The notes beneath the pieces are model-generated. The model did not search any database. It saw nothing but the letters and a program-made list of their open reading frames with translations, and had not been told where the DNA came from. Positions 1 to 8,107 of a stretch of 36,619 bases of DNA are shown here, piece after piece; within the stretch, counting starts at the first letter, position 1, and each line of letters opens with the position of its first letter. The DNA is from Terriglobia bacterium (GTDB lineage Bacteria > Acidobacteriota > Terriglobia > Bryobacterales > Bryobacteraceae): contig JAIQFL010000082.1 of the NCBI GenBank assembly GCA_020073365.1, forward strand, positions 1-36,619, written 5' to 3'. Made by a program: the position numbers and the translations under genes.

Positions 1-240
1 GTATCCCGATGGCGGCGCAGCCTGCTGTCGTGTACGCTGATTACCCCACTCCCGCAGTCCCCCCTCTTCAGCCCTCGATCTCGGCAAAATACCCGCCGGC
101 CATTAGTGCACCACCATCCTGCCTACCGATCGGCCGCCGGCCGACTCCCCCACTGTCTGAATCGCAGGTCTATATCCATTCGACACCGGCCTCGGAAATT
201 GATAACCTGTAATCCATCAGCTTATTCAGAAGGGGGACGA

Positions 241-1389
241 ATGACTGCTGTGTTGAGTGACGAACAGAAACGCGAATTTGTGAAACGCGGCTTTTCGCGC
301 CGGACCTTCGGCCGGATTGCCACCATGATGACCGCCGGCGCAGCGCTGCCGTTCTACAACGAGGCCGCTCTGGCACAGCTTTCCAGGGTGGAAGCCCCGG
401 CCGATTCGGTTTGGATCAACTCCAACGAAAACCCGCTGGGCCCTTGCCCGGAAGCCCGCGAAGCCGCGCGGAAAATGGTCGACTTCGGCGGGCGCTACCG
501 GTTCGGTGAAGCCGGCAGGGTCCAGACGCTCCTAGCCGAGCAGGAAGGGGTCAAGCAGAATTACGTAGCGGTCCACGCCGGATCGAGCGGCCCGCTCCAC
601 CAGGCGGTTCTGGCCTTCACTTCTCCCACCAAGCCCTTCGTGACTGCCGATCCCGGCTATGAAGCGGGCGGAAGAGCGGCCGATTTTGTCCACGCCCGAG
701 TGGTTCGCGTGCCGCTGACGAAGGACTACGCGCACGATGTGAAGGCCATGGTCGCAACCGCCCCCGATGCCGGCCTGTTTTACATCTGCAATCCCAACAA
801 CCCGACCGGCACGCTGACCAAGCGGTCGGATATCGAGTGGCTGGTGGCCAACAAGCCCGCGGGCTCCATCGTGATGATCGACGAAGCCTACACGCATATC
901 GCTGGCCCGCACTTGTTCAACACCGACCTGGTGGCGGCGGACAAGGACGTGGTAATCCTGCGGACGTTCTCCAAGATCTACGGAATGGCCGGCCTGCGCG
1001 CTGGCGCCGCGATCGCGCGTCCGGATCTGCTGGCGAAAATCGTCGGTTTCAGCCCCAACGGCATGATGCCCATCACCGCCATGGCGGCCGCCAGCGCCAG
1101 TCTGGAATCGAAGACCCTCGTTCCGGAGCGCCGCAAGAGCATCGGCGACGTGCGCGAGGACGTGCTCGGCTTCCTCGAAAAGCACAACTTCAAGTACGTT
1201 CCCTCGGTTTCGAACTGCTTCATGGTGGACGTGAAGCGGCCCGGGCGCCAGGTGCAGAGCGCCATGGTGGCTGAGAAGGTGGTCATTGGGCGCACTTGGG
1301 ACGCCTGGCCCACCTACGTGCGCGTCACCATCGGCACCCAGGACGAGATGAACAAGTTCAAAGCCGCCTTCCTCAAGGTGATGGCTTGA
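241..1389 (+). CDS. Tat-exported HisC-like PLP aminotransferase (fold type I)
   Basis: The 382-residue protein has the class I/II aminotransferase layout of histidinol-phosphate aminotransferases: SNENPLGP near residue 61, NPNNPTG near residue 185, and TFSKIYGMAGLRAG, in which K245 is the expected PLP-binding lysine. A twin-arginine motif (SRRTFG, residues 19-24) and a hydrophobic stretch ending before ALAQ precede the catalytic domain, so the enzyme is probably exported folded through Tat. That is unusual for a true HisC, which is cytoplasmic; such Tat-linked aminotransferases are known in Acidobacteria and Proteobacteria but their substrate is unclear. I chose ATG 241 because AGAAGGGGG lies just upstream and the Tat region is then intact; longer upstream readings lack a ribosome site. 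The stop overlaps the TTG start of the next gene, suggesting co-translation. I would not assign it to histidine synthesis: no other his gene is present. Confidence 0.88.
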   Translation: MTAVLSDEQKREFVKRGFSRRTFGRIATMMTAGAALPFYNEAALAQLSRVEAPADSVWINSNENPLGPCPEAREAARKMVDFGGRYRFGEAGRVQTLLAEQEGVKQNYVAVHAGSSGPLHQAVLAFTSPTKPFVTADPGYEAGGRAADFVHARVVRVPLTKDYAHDVKAMVATAPDAGLFYICNPNNPTGTLTKRSDIEWLVANKPAGSIVMIDEAYTHIAGPHLFNTDLVAADKDVVILRTFSKIYGMAGLRAGAAIARPDLLAKIVGFSPNGMMPITAMAAASASLESKTLVPERRKSIGDVREDVLGFLEKHNFKYVPSVSNCFMVDVKRPGRQVQSAMVAEKVVIGRTWDAWPTYVRVTIGTQDEMNKFKAAFLKVMA

Positions 1390-2675
1390 ACCTTCGGGGT
1401 ATTCTGCGAAGCAGAGCCCCCGAAGCAACTCATTACGGCGGGGCCCACTTCCTGGGCGATTGCTCGGGCGGCGTGATCGCGGCGTTGATCGCGCTGCCTT
1501 ACGGGCTGGCCATGGCGTCGCTGATGGGTCTGCCGCCGGTCCTGGGCGTCTTTACGTCGATACTGACGGCGCCGGTCATTGCGCTACTCGGCCGCAACCC
1601 CGTTCTGATTGGCGGAACCGCCAGCGCTACCGTCCCCTTCATTGCGCTGGCGGTCCGCAATCACGGTATCGGGGGCGCCGCCCTGCTTTCGATCATGGCC
1701 TCCGCGATCATGATCGGGTTTTGGGGCCTGCGGTTGGGCCGTCATATCACACGGGTGCCGCATGCCGTGGTCACGGGGTTCTCCTGCGGGATTGGCGGCA
1801 TGATGTTGATCTCGCAACTGGACACCATTTTCGGTGTGGCTTCACCCTTTACCCGATCCGCCAGCACGACGCTCGGTCAACTGGCGGCGGTGGTGGACCA
1901 CCTGGCTGACGCCCGAATCGTACCGGTCGTCCTGGGCCTCGCCGTAATTCTTGCGGCCACGTTGGCCGCCCGCCTGTCTCCGCACGCACCGGCGCCCCTG
2001 ATCGGGGTGGCGCTGGCCATCGTGCTGGCCCGCGTCTTCGGTCTCCGTGAAAAGGAAGTGGGAACCCTGCCGGCGATGCTGCCGCCGTTCGTTGGCTGGT
2101 CGTGGAATCTCAAAGCGATGATCGCGATGCTGCCGTCGGCGTGTGCGCTGGCCTTCGTCTCGTCGGTGAACATCCTGATCACCTCGCGGGTAGTGGAGCA
2201 CTTCCGCGGACGGCACAAGCGCATGACACCCGCCGATGCCGATGCCGAACTGGGCGCTTATGGAATCGCCAACCTCTGCGCGGGGGTGTTCGGCGCTCCC
2301 ATGAGCGTAGGCATTCCGGCGCGCAGCCTGGCGGTGGTCCGCTGCGGCGGCACTACGCCGATTGCGAACCTGCTGCACGCGGTGTTCCTGGTGGTGATTT
2401 TGTGGATCGGCTCGGGCTTCGTCTCACACATCCCGATACCGGCGCTGGCCGGCGTGACCGCATGGATGGGACTTTGCCTGCTGGATTGGAGCGCCTGGCG
2501 GCGCCTGCCCACGATGAGCCGTGTGGATGCGGCCGCCTTTCTGGCGACGGCGGGTACGGTGCTGTGCATTAATGCGGTATTGGCGGTCGCGATCGGCTGC
2601 TCGTTCTACGTGGTGCAGGCGGCGTATGTCCGCTGGTTCCGGCCGGCACGGATACCGGATCTGCAGGTTCCGTAG
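1386..2675 (+). CDS. SulP-family inorganic anion permease, no STAS domain
   Basis: About 429 residues of strongly hydrophobic protein. The N-terminal segment (GGVIAALIALPYGLAMA, then GLPPVLGVFTS) is the SulP/SLC26 signature region, and the later segment with ITSRVVEHFRG, GAYGIANLCAGVFGA and VRCGGTTPIANL matches the conserved second half of the SulP core. The protein stops after the transmembrane core, so the cytoplasmic STAS domain usual in SulP transporters is missing. Transport of sulfate, bicarbonate or another anion across the inner membrane is inferred from family only. I chose TTG 1386: it overlaps the upstream TGA (TTGA) and has AAGGTG five bases before it. The alternative upstream start at 1296 would run far inside the aminotransferase gene. 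The overlap implies translational coupling, but no metabolic link between the two proteins is evident. Confidence 0.82.
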   Translation: MNLRGILRSRAPEATHYGGAHFLGDCSGGVIAALIALPYGLAMASLMGLPPVLGVFTSILTAPVIALLGRNPVLIGGTASATVPFIALAVRNHGIGGAALLSIMASAIMIGFWGLRLGRHITRVPHAVVTGFSCGIGGMMLISQLDTIFGVASPFTRSASTTLGQLAAVVDHLADARIVPVVLGLAVILAATLAARLSPHAPAPLIGVALAIVLARVFGLREKEVGTLPAMLPPFVGWSWNLKAMIAMLPSACALAFVSSVNILITSRVVEHFRGRHKRMTPADADAELGAYGIANLCAGVFGAPMSVGIPARSLAVVRCGGTTPIANLLHAVFLVVILWIGSGFVSHIPIPALAGVTAWMGLCLLDWSAWRRLPTMSRVDAAAFLATAGTVLCINAVLAVAIGCSFYVVQAAYVRWFRPARIPDLQVP

Positions 2676-2702
2676 GCACATCCCCACCGGGGGAAATACG
2701 GG

Positions 2703-2726
2703 AAATACGGGGACAGACGGGACGTT
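2703..2726 (+). repeat. REP-like dispersed repeat, left arm of a 24-nt inverted pair
   Basis: This sequence, with core GGGGACAGACGGGACGTT, is repeated perfectly in inverted orientation at 3151-3174, and a 19-base version lies at 21611-21629. It begins 27 bases after the SulP stop and is preceded by a short tandem GGAAATACG duplication (2692-2709). Similar GGGGACAGAC elements are common between genes in many bacteria, often together with REP-associated transposases; no such transposase is in the window. Confidence 0.75.
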
Positions 2727-2795
2727 TTCCGAACGGCCGGGCAGGTCGGGGATCGTTCCCACGTCATTCCCGCAGAGCATGCTCGGGTGGATGTG

Positions 2796-2834
2796 TCAGT
2801 CGGCCCTGCGACCCGTATCTGCCACAACGATCAT
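2796..2834 (-). pseudogene. PIN-domain toxin stub (DUF3368-like), first seven residues only
   Basis: On the minus strand an ATG at 2834 opens with MIVVADT, the usual first residues of DUF3368 PIN-domain toxins (normally followed by SPL and about 150 further residues). Here the reading continues as GRRAD and stops. DUF3368 toxins are the known partners of UPF0175 antitoxins, and a UPF0175 remnant lies immediately upstream, which supports the reading although the match is only seven residues. The stub is non-functional; the rest of the toxin gene has been lost, with the left REP-like arm lying about 70 bases further on. Confidence 0.5.
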
Positions 2835-3125
2835 GGCCAGCGGCTTGGGCTTGCGATTCTCGTCTCGTTCAGGAATGGTGGCCAGGTCGTGATCGAAATC
2901 CTCCGGGGTGTCGTCGTAGACTTCGTGCTGCTTCAGGAAACCGTCGAGCTCGTAGCAGCTCGTAGCGCGTGGGGATGCCCAATAGAATGCGGAGTTGGTA
3001 GCTGGTGATGCGCCGCCGGCGATAGGCTTCGAGGCCGATGGCCTCCGAGGCGGCGCAGGCGGTTCCTGGCCGGGAGGCAGCAGTGGAGCCGACAAATCGT
3101 CGGGGACGGTGACGGTAATCTCCAT
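2835..3125 (-). pseudogene. UPF0175-family antitoxin, disrupted by two frameshifts
   Basis: Starting at ATG 3125 the minus strand reads MEITVTVPDDL, then continues in another frame as EAIGLEAYRRRRITSYQLR and ILLGIPTRYEL, then returns to the first frame as LDGFLKQHEVYDDTPEDFDHD. Joined, these give a typical UPF0175 antitoxin, a small DNA-binding protein that neutralises a PIN toxin and represses its own operon. The first shift fits loss of one G near 3063 (GAACCGCC where GAACCGGCC is expected). The second is a visible tandem duplication of AGCTCGTAGC at 2947-2956 and 2957-2966. Minus one plus ten restores the frame but leaves about 36 codons wrong, removing the core. A toxin stub follows directly. 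The gene looks dead but recent, since the flanks are still clean. Confidence 0.72.
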
Positions 3126-3150
3126 GCCGTAGCGTTGTCGGCGAACGGGA

Positions 3151-3174
3151 AACGTCCCGTCTGTCCCCGTATTT
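3151..3174 (-). repeat. REP-like dispersed repeat, right arm of the inverted pair
   Basis: Exact reverse complement of 2703-2726 over 24 bases. It lies between the VapC remnant and the UPF0175 remnant, so the two arms enclose the antitoxin and the toxin stub (about 470 bases in total). The similarity fades beyond the arm (GACGTTT, one mismatch, then CCG). Confidence 0.75.
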
Positions 3175-3176
3175 GG

Positions 3177-3261
3177 AAACCAGAACGTCATCTGCATAAT
3201 CGCTGGTTTCATCCGGGAAGCACCAGGCCAGCGACCACGAATCACTCCCCAGGAGCGACAT
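3177..3261 (-). pseudogene. VapC-type PIN toxin N-terminal remnant
   Basis: From the ATG at 3261 the minus strand reads MSLLGSDSWSLAWCFPDE followed by TSDYADDVL. This resembles the start of VapC toxins of the type D-x-S-l-A-l-A-W-C-f-p-D-E, in which the early aspartate is a metal ligand and the tryptophan-cysteine stretch is typical. The similarity ends where the right REP-like arm begins, so the gene appears to have been cut at that junction. It is a second, independent toxin fragment beside the UPF0175/PIN remnant. The assignment rests on about 25 residues and is moderate. Confidence 0.45.
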
Positions 3262-3358
3262 GCCGTTTGGCGCCTGTCTCCGCCGCAACGCGGCGCCGCC
3301 CGGGCCTGTCCCACCTCCATCCCGTTACTTGGGATAAATTGGAGGTCCGAGGACAACC

Positions 3359-4663
3359 ATGACCAGAAGATCTCTGCTCGCCCTCAGCGCAGCTGCCGCC
3401 GCCGGTGCTTTGCCCGGGGCTGACGACCAGCCCTACCACGCCGCCCCGGAAAACCTGCGCGCCCGCGACTGGTTTCAGGATGCCAAGTTCGGCCTCTTCA
3501 TACACTGGGGCGTTTACAGCGTCCTGGGCAAGGGTGAGTGGGTCATGAACAACACCCGGATGCCGGTCGGCGAATACGAGAGACTTCCCGCGCGGTTCAA
3601 TCCGGTGAAATACGATCCTGCCCAGTGGGTCGCCCTGGCCAAGCAGGCGGGCATGCGGTATATCACCATCACCAGCAAGCACCACGACGGCTTCGCGATG
3701 TTTGGCACCAGGCAATCCAAGTGGAACATTGTTGACGCCACGCCTTATGGAAAGGACGTGCTGAAGCCGCTGTCGGAAGAATGCAGCCGGCAAGGGATCC
3801 GCCTGTTCTTTTATCACTCGCACCTGGACTGGCATCATCCGGACTACTACCCGCTGGGACGCACGGGCCACTATTCCGACCGTCCCGAGGGCGGCGATTT
3901 CAACCGCTATCTGGACTACATGGACGCGCAATTGACCGAGCTGCTCACGGGCTACGGGGACATCGCGGGTATCTGGTTCGACGGTATCTGGGACCGGCGG
4001 GACGCCGATTGGAGGCTGCGCCGCACCTACGATCTGATCCACAAGCTGCGGCCGGCGGCGCTCATCGGTAACAACCACCACCTTGCGCCCTTCGCGGGCG
4101 AGGACTTCCAGATGTTCGAGAAGGACCTGCCGGGTAATAACACCGCCGGGTTTAACGCGGAGGCCACCATCGGCAATCTGCCGCTCGAAACTTGCGAGAC
4201 CATCAATAGCGCCTGGGGCTATAACTCCGAAGACCAGAGGTTCAAGAGCACCGGACAACTGATCCAGTACCTGGCAAAGGCCGCGGGCAACAACGCGAAT
4301 TTTCTGCTGAACGTGGGGCCCAAGCCGGACGGCGTCATTCAGGATGAATTTCAAACACGGCTGAAGGAAATCGGGACATGGCTGGGCAAGAACGGTGAAT
4401 CCATCTACGGCACGCGCGGGGGTCCTATTAGCCCGCGCCCCTGGGGCGTGACCACGCAAAAGGCGGGCAAGACTTATGTTCATGTGCTCGACTGGCCGGA
4501 CGATCTGCTGGTACTCGAGGGGTTGCCTAAAGCGGTAAGGAAGGCCGCCCTATTGGCTAGCGGCCGCCCCGTGAACCTGCAGAGCGTGGATGGCGGTCTG
4601 CTCTTGCATCTGCCCAAGCCGGACCGCGATCCCCTCGACACCGTGGTGGTGTTGGAATCATAG
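3359..4663 (+). CDS. Secreted alpha-L-fucosidase, glycoside hydrolase family 29
   Basis: This 434-residue protein has a signal with paired arginines (TRRSLLALSAA) and a small-residue cleavage region near residue 21, followed directly by the GH29 catalytic domain. Recognisable blocks are WFQDAKFGLFIHWGVYS, YITITSKHHDGFAMF, YHSHLDWHHPDY and DIAGIWFDGIWD; the aspartate in WFDG (D208) is at the expected nucleophile position. NFLLNVGPKPDG is the usual block near the end of the barrel. The enzyme should release terminal L-fucose from glycans or polysaccharides outside the cytoplasm by a retaining mechanism. ATG 3359 has GAGG six bases before it. It is followed after four bases by lpxA; the tight spacing suggests one transcript, although fucose removal and lipid A synthesis are not obviously linked. 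The short C-terminal part seems to lack an extra carbohydrate-binding module. Confidence 0.93.
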   Translation: MTRRSLLALSAAAAAGALPGADDQPYHAAPENLRARDWFQDAKFGLFIHWGVYSVLGKGEWVMNNTRMPVGEYERLPARFNPVKYDPAQWVALAKQAGMRYITITSKHHDGFAMFGTRQSKWNIVDATPYGKDVLKPLSEECSRQGIRLFFYHSHLDWHHPDYYPLGRTGHYSDRPEGGDFNRYLDYMDAQLTELLTGYGDIAGIWFDGIWDRRDADWRLRRTYDLIHKLRPAALIGNNHHLAPFAGEDFQMFEKDLPGNNTAGFNAEATIGNLPLETCETINSAWGYNSEDQRFKSTGQLIQYLAKAAGNNANFLLNVGPKPDGVIQDEFQTRLKEIGTWLGKNGESIYGTRGGPISPRPWGVTTQKAGKTYVHVLDWPDDLLVLEGLPKAVRKAALLASGRPVNLQSVDGGLLLHLPKPDRDPLDTVVVLES

Positions 4664-4667
4664 CCGT

Positions 4668-5456
4668 ATGTCCATCGATCCATCGGCCGTGGTCGCCCCG
4701 ACGGCCCGTGTGCATCCTGAGGCCACCATCGGGCCCGGCGCCCGGATCGGCGAATTCTGCGTAATCGAAGCCCCTGTGGAGATCGGCGCCCATTGCCTGA
4801 TCGAGCCGTACGTGTACGTCAAGCGCTGGACCACCATGGGCGAGCGCAACGAAATCTCCGCCGGCACGGTGCTGGGAACCGACCCGCTCGATAGAGGCTT
4901 CACCGGCGAGCGAAGTTATCTCCGTATCGGCAACGCCAACAAGATCCGCGAGCACTACACCATCTCGCGCGGCACGGCGCCCGAGTCCGTCACCGAGCTC
5001 GGCGATGGCAACTACATCATGACCTCAGGCCACATCGCGCACAATTGCAGAATCGGTAACCACACCGTCATCGCGAGCTGCGCGCTTCTTGCCGGATATG
5101 TGGAAGTGGAAGACCAGGCCTTCATTTCGGGCGGCGTGGTGGTGCACCAGTTCTCCAAAATCGGCCGTCTCGCCATGATCGGCGGCAACACGCGCGTCAA
5201 CAGCGACGTCCCGCCCTTCTTTCTGTATAGCGGCTTCGACGTTGCAGCCAAGGGACTGAACCTGGTCGGCCTGAAGCGCGCCGGCTACAAAGCTGCGGAC
5301 GTCGCGGTGCTCAAGAAAGCCTACCAGATCCTCTACCGTTCCGGCCTCAAGCTGCGGGAAGCGCTGTCGAAGATTGAAACCGAGATCCCTACCCCCGAAA
5401 CCCTCCACCTGGTAAGCTTCGTCCGCCGCAGCGAGCGCGGCATCTGCCGGGAGTAG
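4668..5456 (+). CDS. lpxA: Acyl-ACP--UDP-N-acetylglucosamine O-acyltransferase
   Basis: The protein has 262 residues, the same length as E. coli LpxA, and starts with a run of hexapeptide repeats (for example AVVAPTARVHPEATIGPGARIG) that form the left-handed beta helix. The catalytic histidine region reads GHIAHNC, placing histidines at 122 and 125, the positions known from E. coli. The segment from NANKIREHYTISRGT and the C-terminal helical part ending near residue 262 also fit. It should transfer a hydroxyacyl chain from acyl-ACP to UDP-GlcNAc, the first step of lipid A synthesis, in the cytoplasm. It starts at ATG 4668, four bases after the fucosidase stop. It is not accompanied by lpxD, fabZ or lpxB, so it could be the housekeeping copy displaced from its usual cluster or an accessory paralogue. 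Confidence 0.9.
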   Translation: MSIDPSAVVAPTARVHPEATIGPGARIGEFCVIEAPVEIGAHCLIEPYVYVKRWTTMGERNEISAGTVLGTDPLDRGFTGERSYLRIGNANKIREHYTISRGTAPESVTELGDGNYIMTSGHIAHNCRIGNHTVIASCALLAGYVEVEDQAFISGGVVVHQFSKIGRLAMIGGNTRVNSDVPPFFLYSGFDVAAKGLNLVGLKRAGYKAADVAVLKKAYQILYRSGLKLREALSKIETEIPTPETLHLVSFVRRSERGICRE

Positions 5457-5615
5457 GTAGCGGAAGGAATAGCGGAACTGTCCCGACGCCTGCTATTGGT
5501 TTGTAGTGATGGTGGGCGGTCCTTGGGCTGGACCCGTGGCATGCGATTTGGCGCGGGAACCCCCTGCCCCACCGCGGGAACCTGCCCGCGGGAGGCAGTC
5601 TGGTTCACCACACGT

Positions 5616-7928
5616 TTACTTTACGGGCAACAGCACCGTATTACTGTCCTGGAGGTTGATCCGCACGTGCAGAGAGGCGTTGACGCCCGAGGGCGCCGTA
5701 TCGTCGAGACGGAATTGCACCGCGTCGATACCCACGCGGCCCGGCACCGCAAAAGCATTCTCCGCCGCCAGCACGGCATCGCCGATCAGCACGCTGGGCG
5801 CGTCCACAATCAGGAGCGGCGGCTGGGCCGGCACGGCAAATCCCTCCGGACGCGTATGGTCGGCGGGCCCAAAACCGGTTCCATATACCGTCAACAACTC
5901 ACCATGCAGCGCCGGCGCATCGGTAGTCACGGGTGAACCGTCCTCGTGCACCGCCATGACGAATGACTGGTCGCTCACCACCTGCGCGAAGAGACCGGGA
6001 GCGTTCCGCACTACGTTGAACACGGCCTCCACGTCCGGCAGGCCCTGGGAGCTCACCGTTGCAGTCTGTGCGCCCAGCGCCAAATCGTCCGGTATTTGAA
6101 AGTTGATCTGCGTAGGCGAGACAAAGAACAGGGGCATGAAGCGATCCCCCACCCTGACCGTGACACCGCCCAGCGTTTGCGTGAGCGGGCTGGCCGAGCC
6201 GACGGTCGCGTCCGATGCGAAGCTGGCGCCGAAGATCGAAGCCACCGACCCTGCGGCTACGCTGGTCTGCGGCGTAATCCCGGCGGCATTGCTCACGCCC
6301 GTGGGGGCGATGTACGGCACGCGGTCGAGCTGTGCCTGTACGGACCGTGGAGAGGTCATTATCACGGCGCCCGCCGGTCTGGTCCCGGTTAGGTCTCCAC
6401 TCCATGCGTGGAACCGGTAGCCGGGCTTGGGTGTGACGCCCACGCTGACGATGGTCTGCGAATCGTAGTAGCCGTCCGACGAACTCGGCGACATACTCCA
6501 GGATGCGCCATCGGGGGGGGCCGCAGACGCAGCCAGGCGATTCATCGTGTGATAACTCGCGATCAGCGCTTGCAGATCGCCGCTCAACGTCACGGACCAA
6601 TCCGCCGCGATCGATCCGCTGCCGGGCCAGCCCATGAAATCCGCGCGCGTGCCGTCTCCCAGCGGGATGGAAGAGGGCGCGGTCACATGTACGGCTGTGC
6701 CCACCGGACGCTGGACGTCGCACGGCGTGGCGCAATCCTGGCCGTCCACCTGCACCGTCAGGCCAGGCATCAGGCTGGTGACGGTCAGGTGCCCCACCGG
6801 GTTATACGTGGCGTTCAAGCGCACGCCAACATCCCCTCCGTTGGCCGGCACGGTGTAGTCCTGCACGGCCTTCCCTCCGTTCGACCACGCGGCGAACGAC
6901 CAGATCCGGCCTTGCGCGTCGGTCTGCTGGGCGGGCGCTTCCAGATGGTGAGTTTCGCCGACGCCCCAAATGAAACTGTAGCTCGGCCAGTTCGACCGGC
7001 CGTCGATTTTAAGGGTCAGGCCCGCGGGTGTGGTCGTTATGAGGGTCGCTGCGCCGGACACGAAATTCGCTGTGAGGGAATCGGGCGCAGCCGACGCGGC
7101 CACGGTGTAGGCATGGGTCAAAGCACCGCCATCGCTCCACGACTGAAAGGCCCACCACTGCCCGTTAATGTCCTGTTGCGGTGAAATGACGCCGAGGGTG
7201 TGGGTGGAGTTATAACCCCATTGCAATACGGTGGGGGTGGGCACTTTGGTACGATCCGCCAATAGCGCCAGGCCCGCCGGCGAAGCCGTGAGATTGATGG
7301 TCCGCGCGGATTGAAAAACGGGGTAAACGCTCACCGGACCGTTTATGGTCACGGTGTTTTGAGGGCCCTGGATAATCTGGCCGGGACCCGGCTCCCAATG
7401 ACTGAATACGTAGCCGGGGTTCGGCACGGCCAACATGATCGCGGTGCCGGCGCCCCTGTAAATGTCCGCGCTGGAGCTGTAAGGCGTGTCACCGATGTAG
7501 ATCACGCCCGGACTCGGACAGTTCGCGGCGTCTGAGCACGTGAAGAAAACCAGGCTGAGTGCATACTGAAGGCTGAACTTGGCTTGATAATATGTGAACG
7601 CTGGAGACGCGGTGACGGTGACGATATTTCCACCTGGAACCGTTCCGCCGGCATACTGCCAGCCGCCGAAGGTGTACTTAGTCTTAGGCTGAGACCCAGT
7701 CTGATCGGTCGTCTGGACGGCCAGAACGTGCTTGCTACCCGTGGGCCAGATGGCACTCATGGCGTGGGTATAGTTCTGCCCGTCGACGCTGAAGTACCCT
7801 CCCTCCGGCACCGAATAGACCTGAACAGTGCTACCAAGGTCCTGCGCGCGAAACAGGGGAACCAGCACCCCAGATGACGCGATCATCAGAATAAAGACTG
7901 GCGCGAATTTCGATTGGAGTTTCTTCAT
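5616..7928 (-). CDS. Secreted repeat protein with Solibacter C-terminal domain (TIGR03437-like)
   Basis: This 770-residue protein starts with a lysine-containing signal peptide (MKKLQSKFAPVFILMIASS). The body contains several modules of the divergent InlB B-repeat type: each has an aromatic W-x-x-G-G block such as FQSWSDGGALTHAYTV, FAAWSNGGKAVQDYTV and FHAWSGDLTG, separated by about 70-90 residues. The C-terminal 230 residues (from GVSNAAGITPQTSVAAGSVA through PTQINFQIPDDL and LTVYGTGFGPA to the end) match the Solibacter uncharacterised C-terminal domain that caps many secreted proteins in this lineage. The protein is probably exported and cell-surface or extracellular; no catalytic residues were seen. 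It is transcribed divergently from the next gene, which carries the same C-terminal domain, so the pair may share a control region. Function unknown. Confidence 0.85.
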   Translation of the reverse strand: MKKLQSKFAPVFILMIASSGVLVPLFRAQDLGSTVQVYSVPEGGYFSVDGQNYTHAMSAIWPTGSKHVLAVQTTDQTGSQPKTKYTFGGWQYAGGTVPGGNIVTVTASPAFTYYQAKFSLQYALSLVFFTCSDAANCPSPGVIYIGDTPYSSSADIYRGAGTAIMLAVPNPGYVFSHWEPGPGQIIQGPQNTVTINGPVSVYPVFQSARTINLTASPAGLALLADRTKVPTPTVLQWGYNSTHTLGVISPQQDINGQWWAFQSWSDGGALTHAYTVAASAAPDSLTANFVSGAATLITTTPAGLTLKIDGRSNWPSYSFIWGVGETHHLEAPAQQTDAQGRIWSFAAWSNGGKAVQDYTVPANGGDVGVRLNATYNPVGHLTVTSLMPGLTVQVDGQDCATPCDVQRPVGTAVHVTAPSSIPLGDGTRADFMGWPGSGSIAADWSVTLSGDLQALIASYHTMNRLAASAAPPDGASWSMSPSSSDGYYDSQTIVSVGVTPKPGYRFHAWSGDLTGTRPAGAVIMTSPRSVQAQLDRVPYIAPTGVSNAAGITPQTSVAAGSVASIFGASFASDATVGSASPLTQTLGGVTVRVGDRFMPLFFVSPTQINFQIPDDLALGAQTATVSSQGLPDVEAVFNVVRNAPGLFAQVVSDQSFVMAVHEDGSPVTTDAPALHGELLTVYGTGFGPADHTRPEGFAVPAQPPLLIVDAPSVLIGDAVLAAENAFAVPGRVGIDAVQFRLDDTAPSGVNASLHVRINLQDSNTVLLPVK

Positions 7929-8107
7929 GGCTTTTGTTTCCAGGGCGCCCGAACCGCGGGCAACCCTCTTCCCACGCGAGCAGTATATGTGTAAAAGCCC
8001 GGAAAAACACGGCTAACTTTGGTAATGCAGGACTTACTAGCCATTTCGATCATTGATTCCTGGGCCGCGCGGGCATTTAATCGTATCGTTCAAGGGGACC
8101 TTCTTAT
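7929..8107. promoter_or_regulatory. Divergent promoter region between two Solibacter-C-terminal genes
   Basis: The 179-base gap separates two divergent genes and must hold both promoters. On the minus strand a TATACT hexamer (7987-7982) is a candidate -10 for the 770-residue protein, but no convincing -35 accompanies it. On the plus strand the next gene has an AAGGGG ribosome site about ten bases before ATG 8108. I see no clear operator. Confidence 0.3.

Noticed and set aside
9..240. Small gene at the left edge (67-codon frame, proline-rich)
   Set aside because: No ribosome site, biased composition and no recognisable features; I regard 1-240 as the upstream region of the aminotransferase gene.
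2703..3174. CRISPR-like repeats
   Set aside because: Only two copies in inverted orientation with gene fragments between; there is no regular spacing and no cas gene.
3242..4483. 413-codon minus-strand open frame over the fucosidase gene
   Set aside because: Antisense shadow of a clear GH29 gene; composition is typical of a complement frame.
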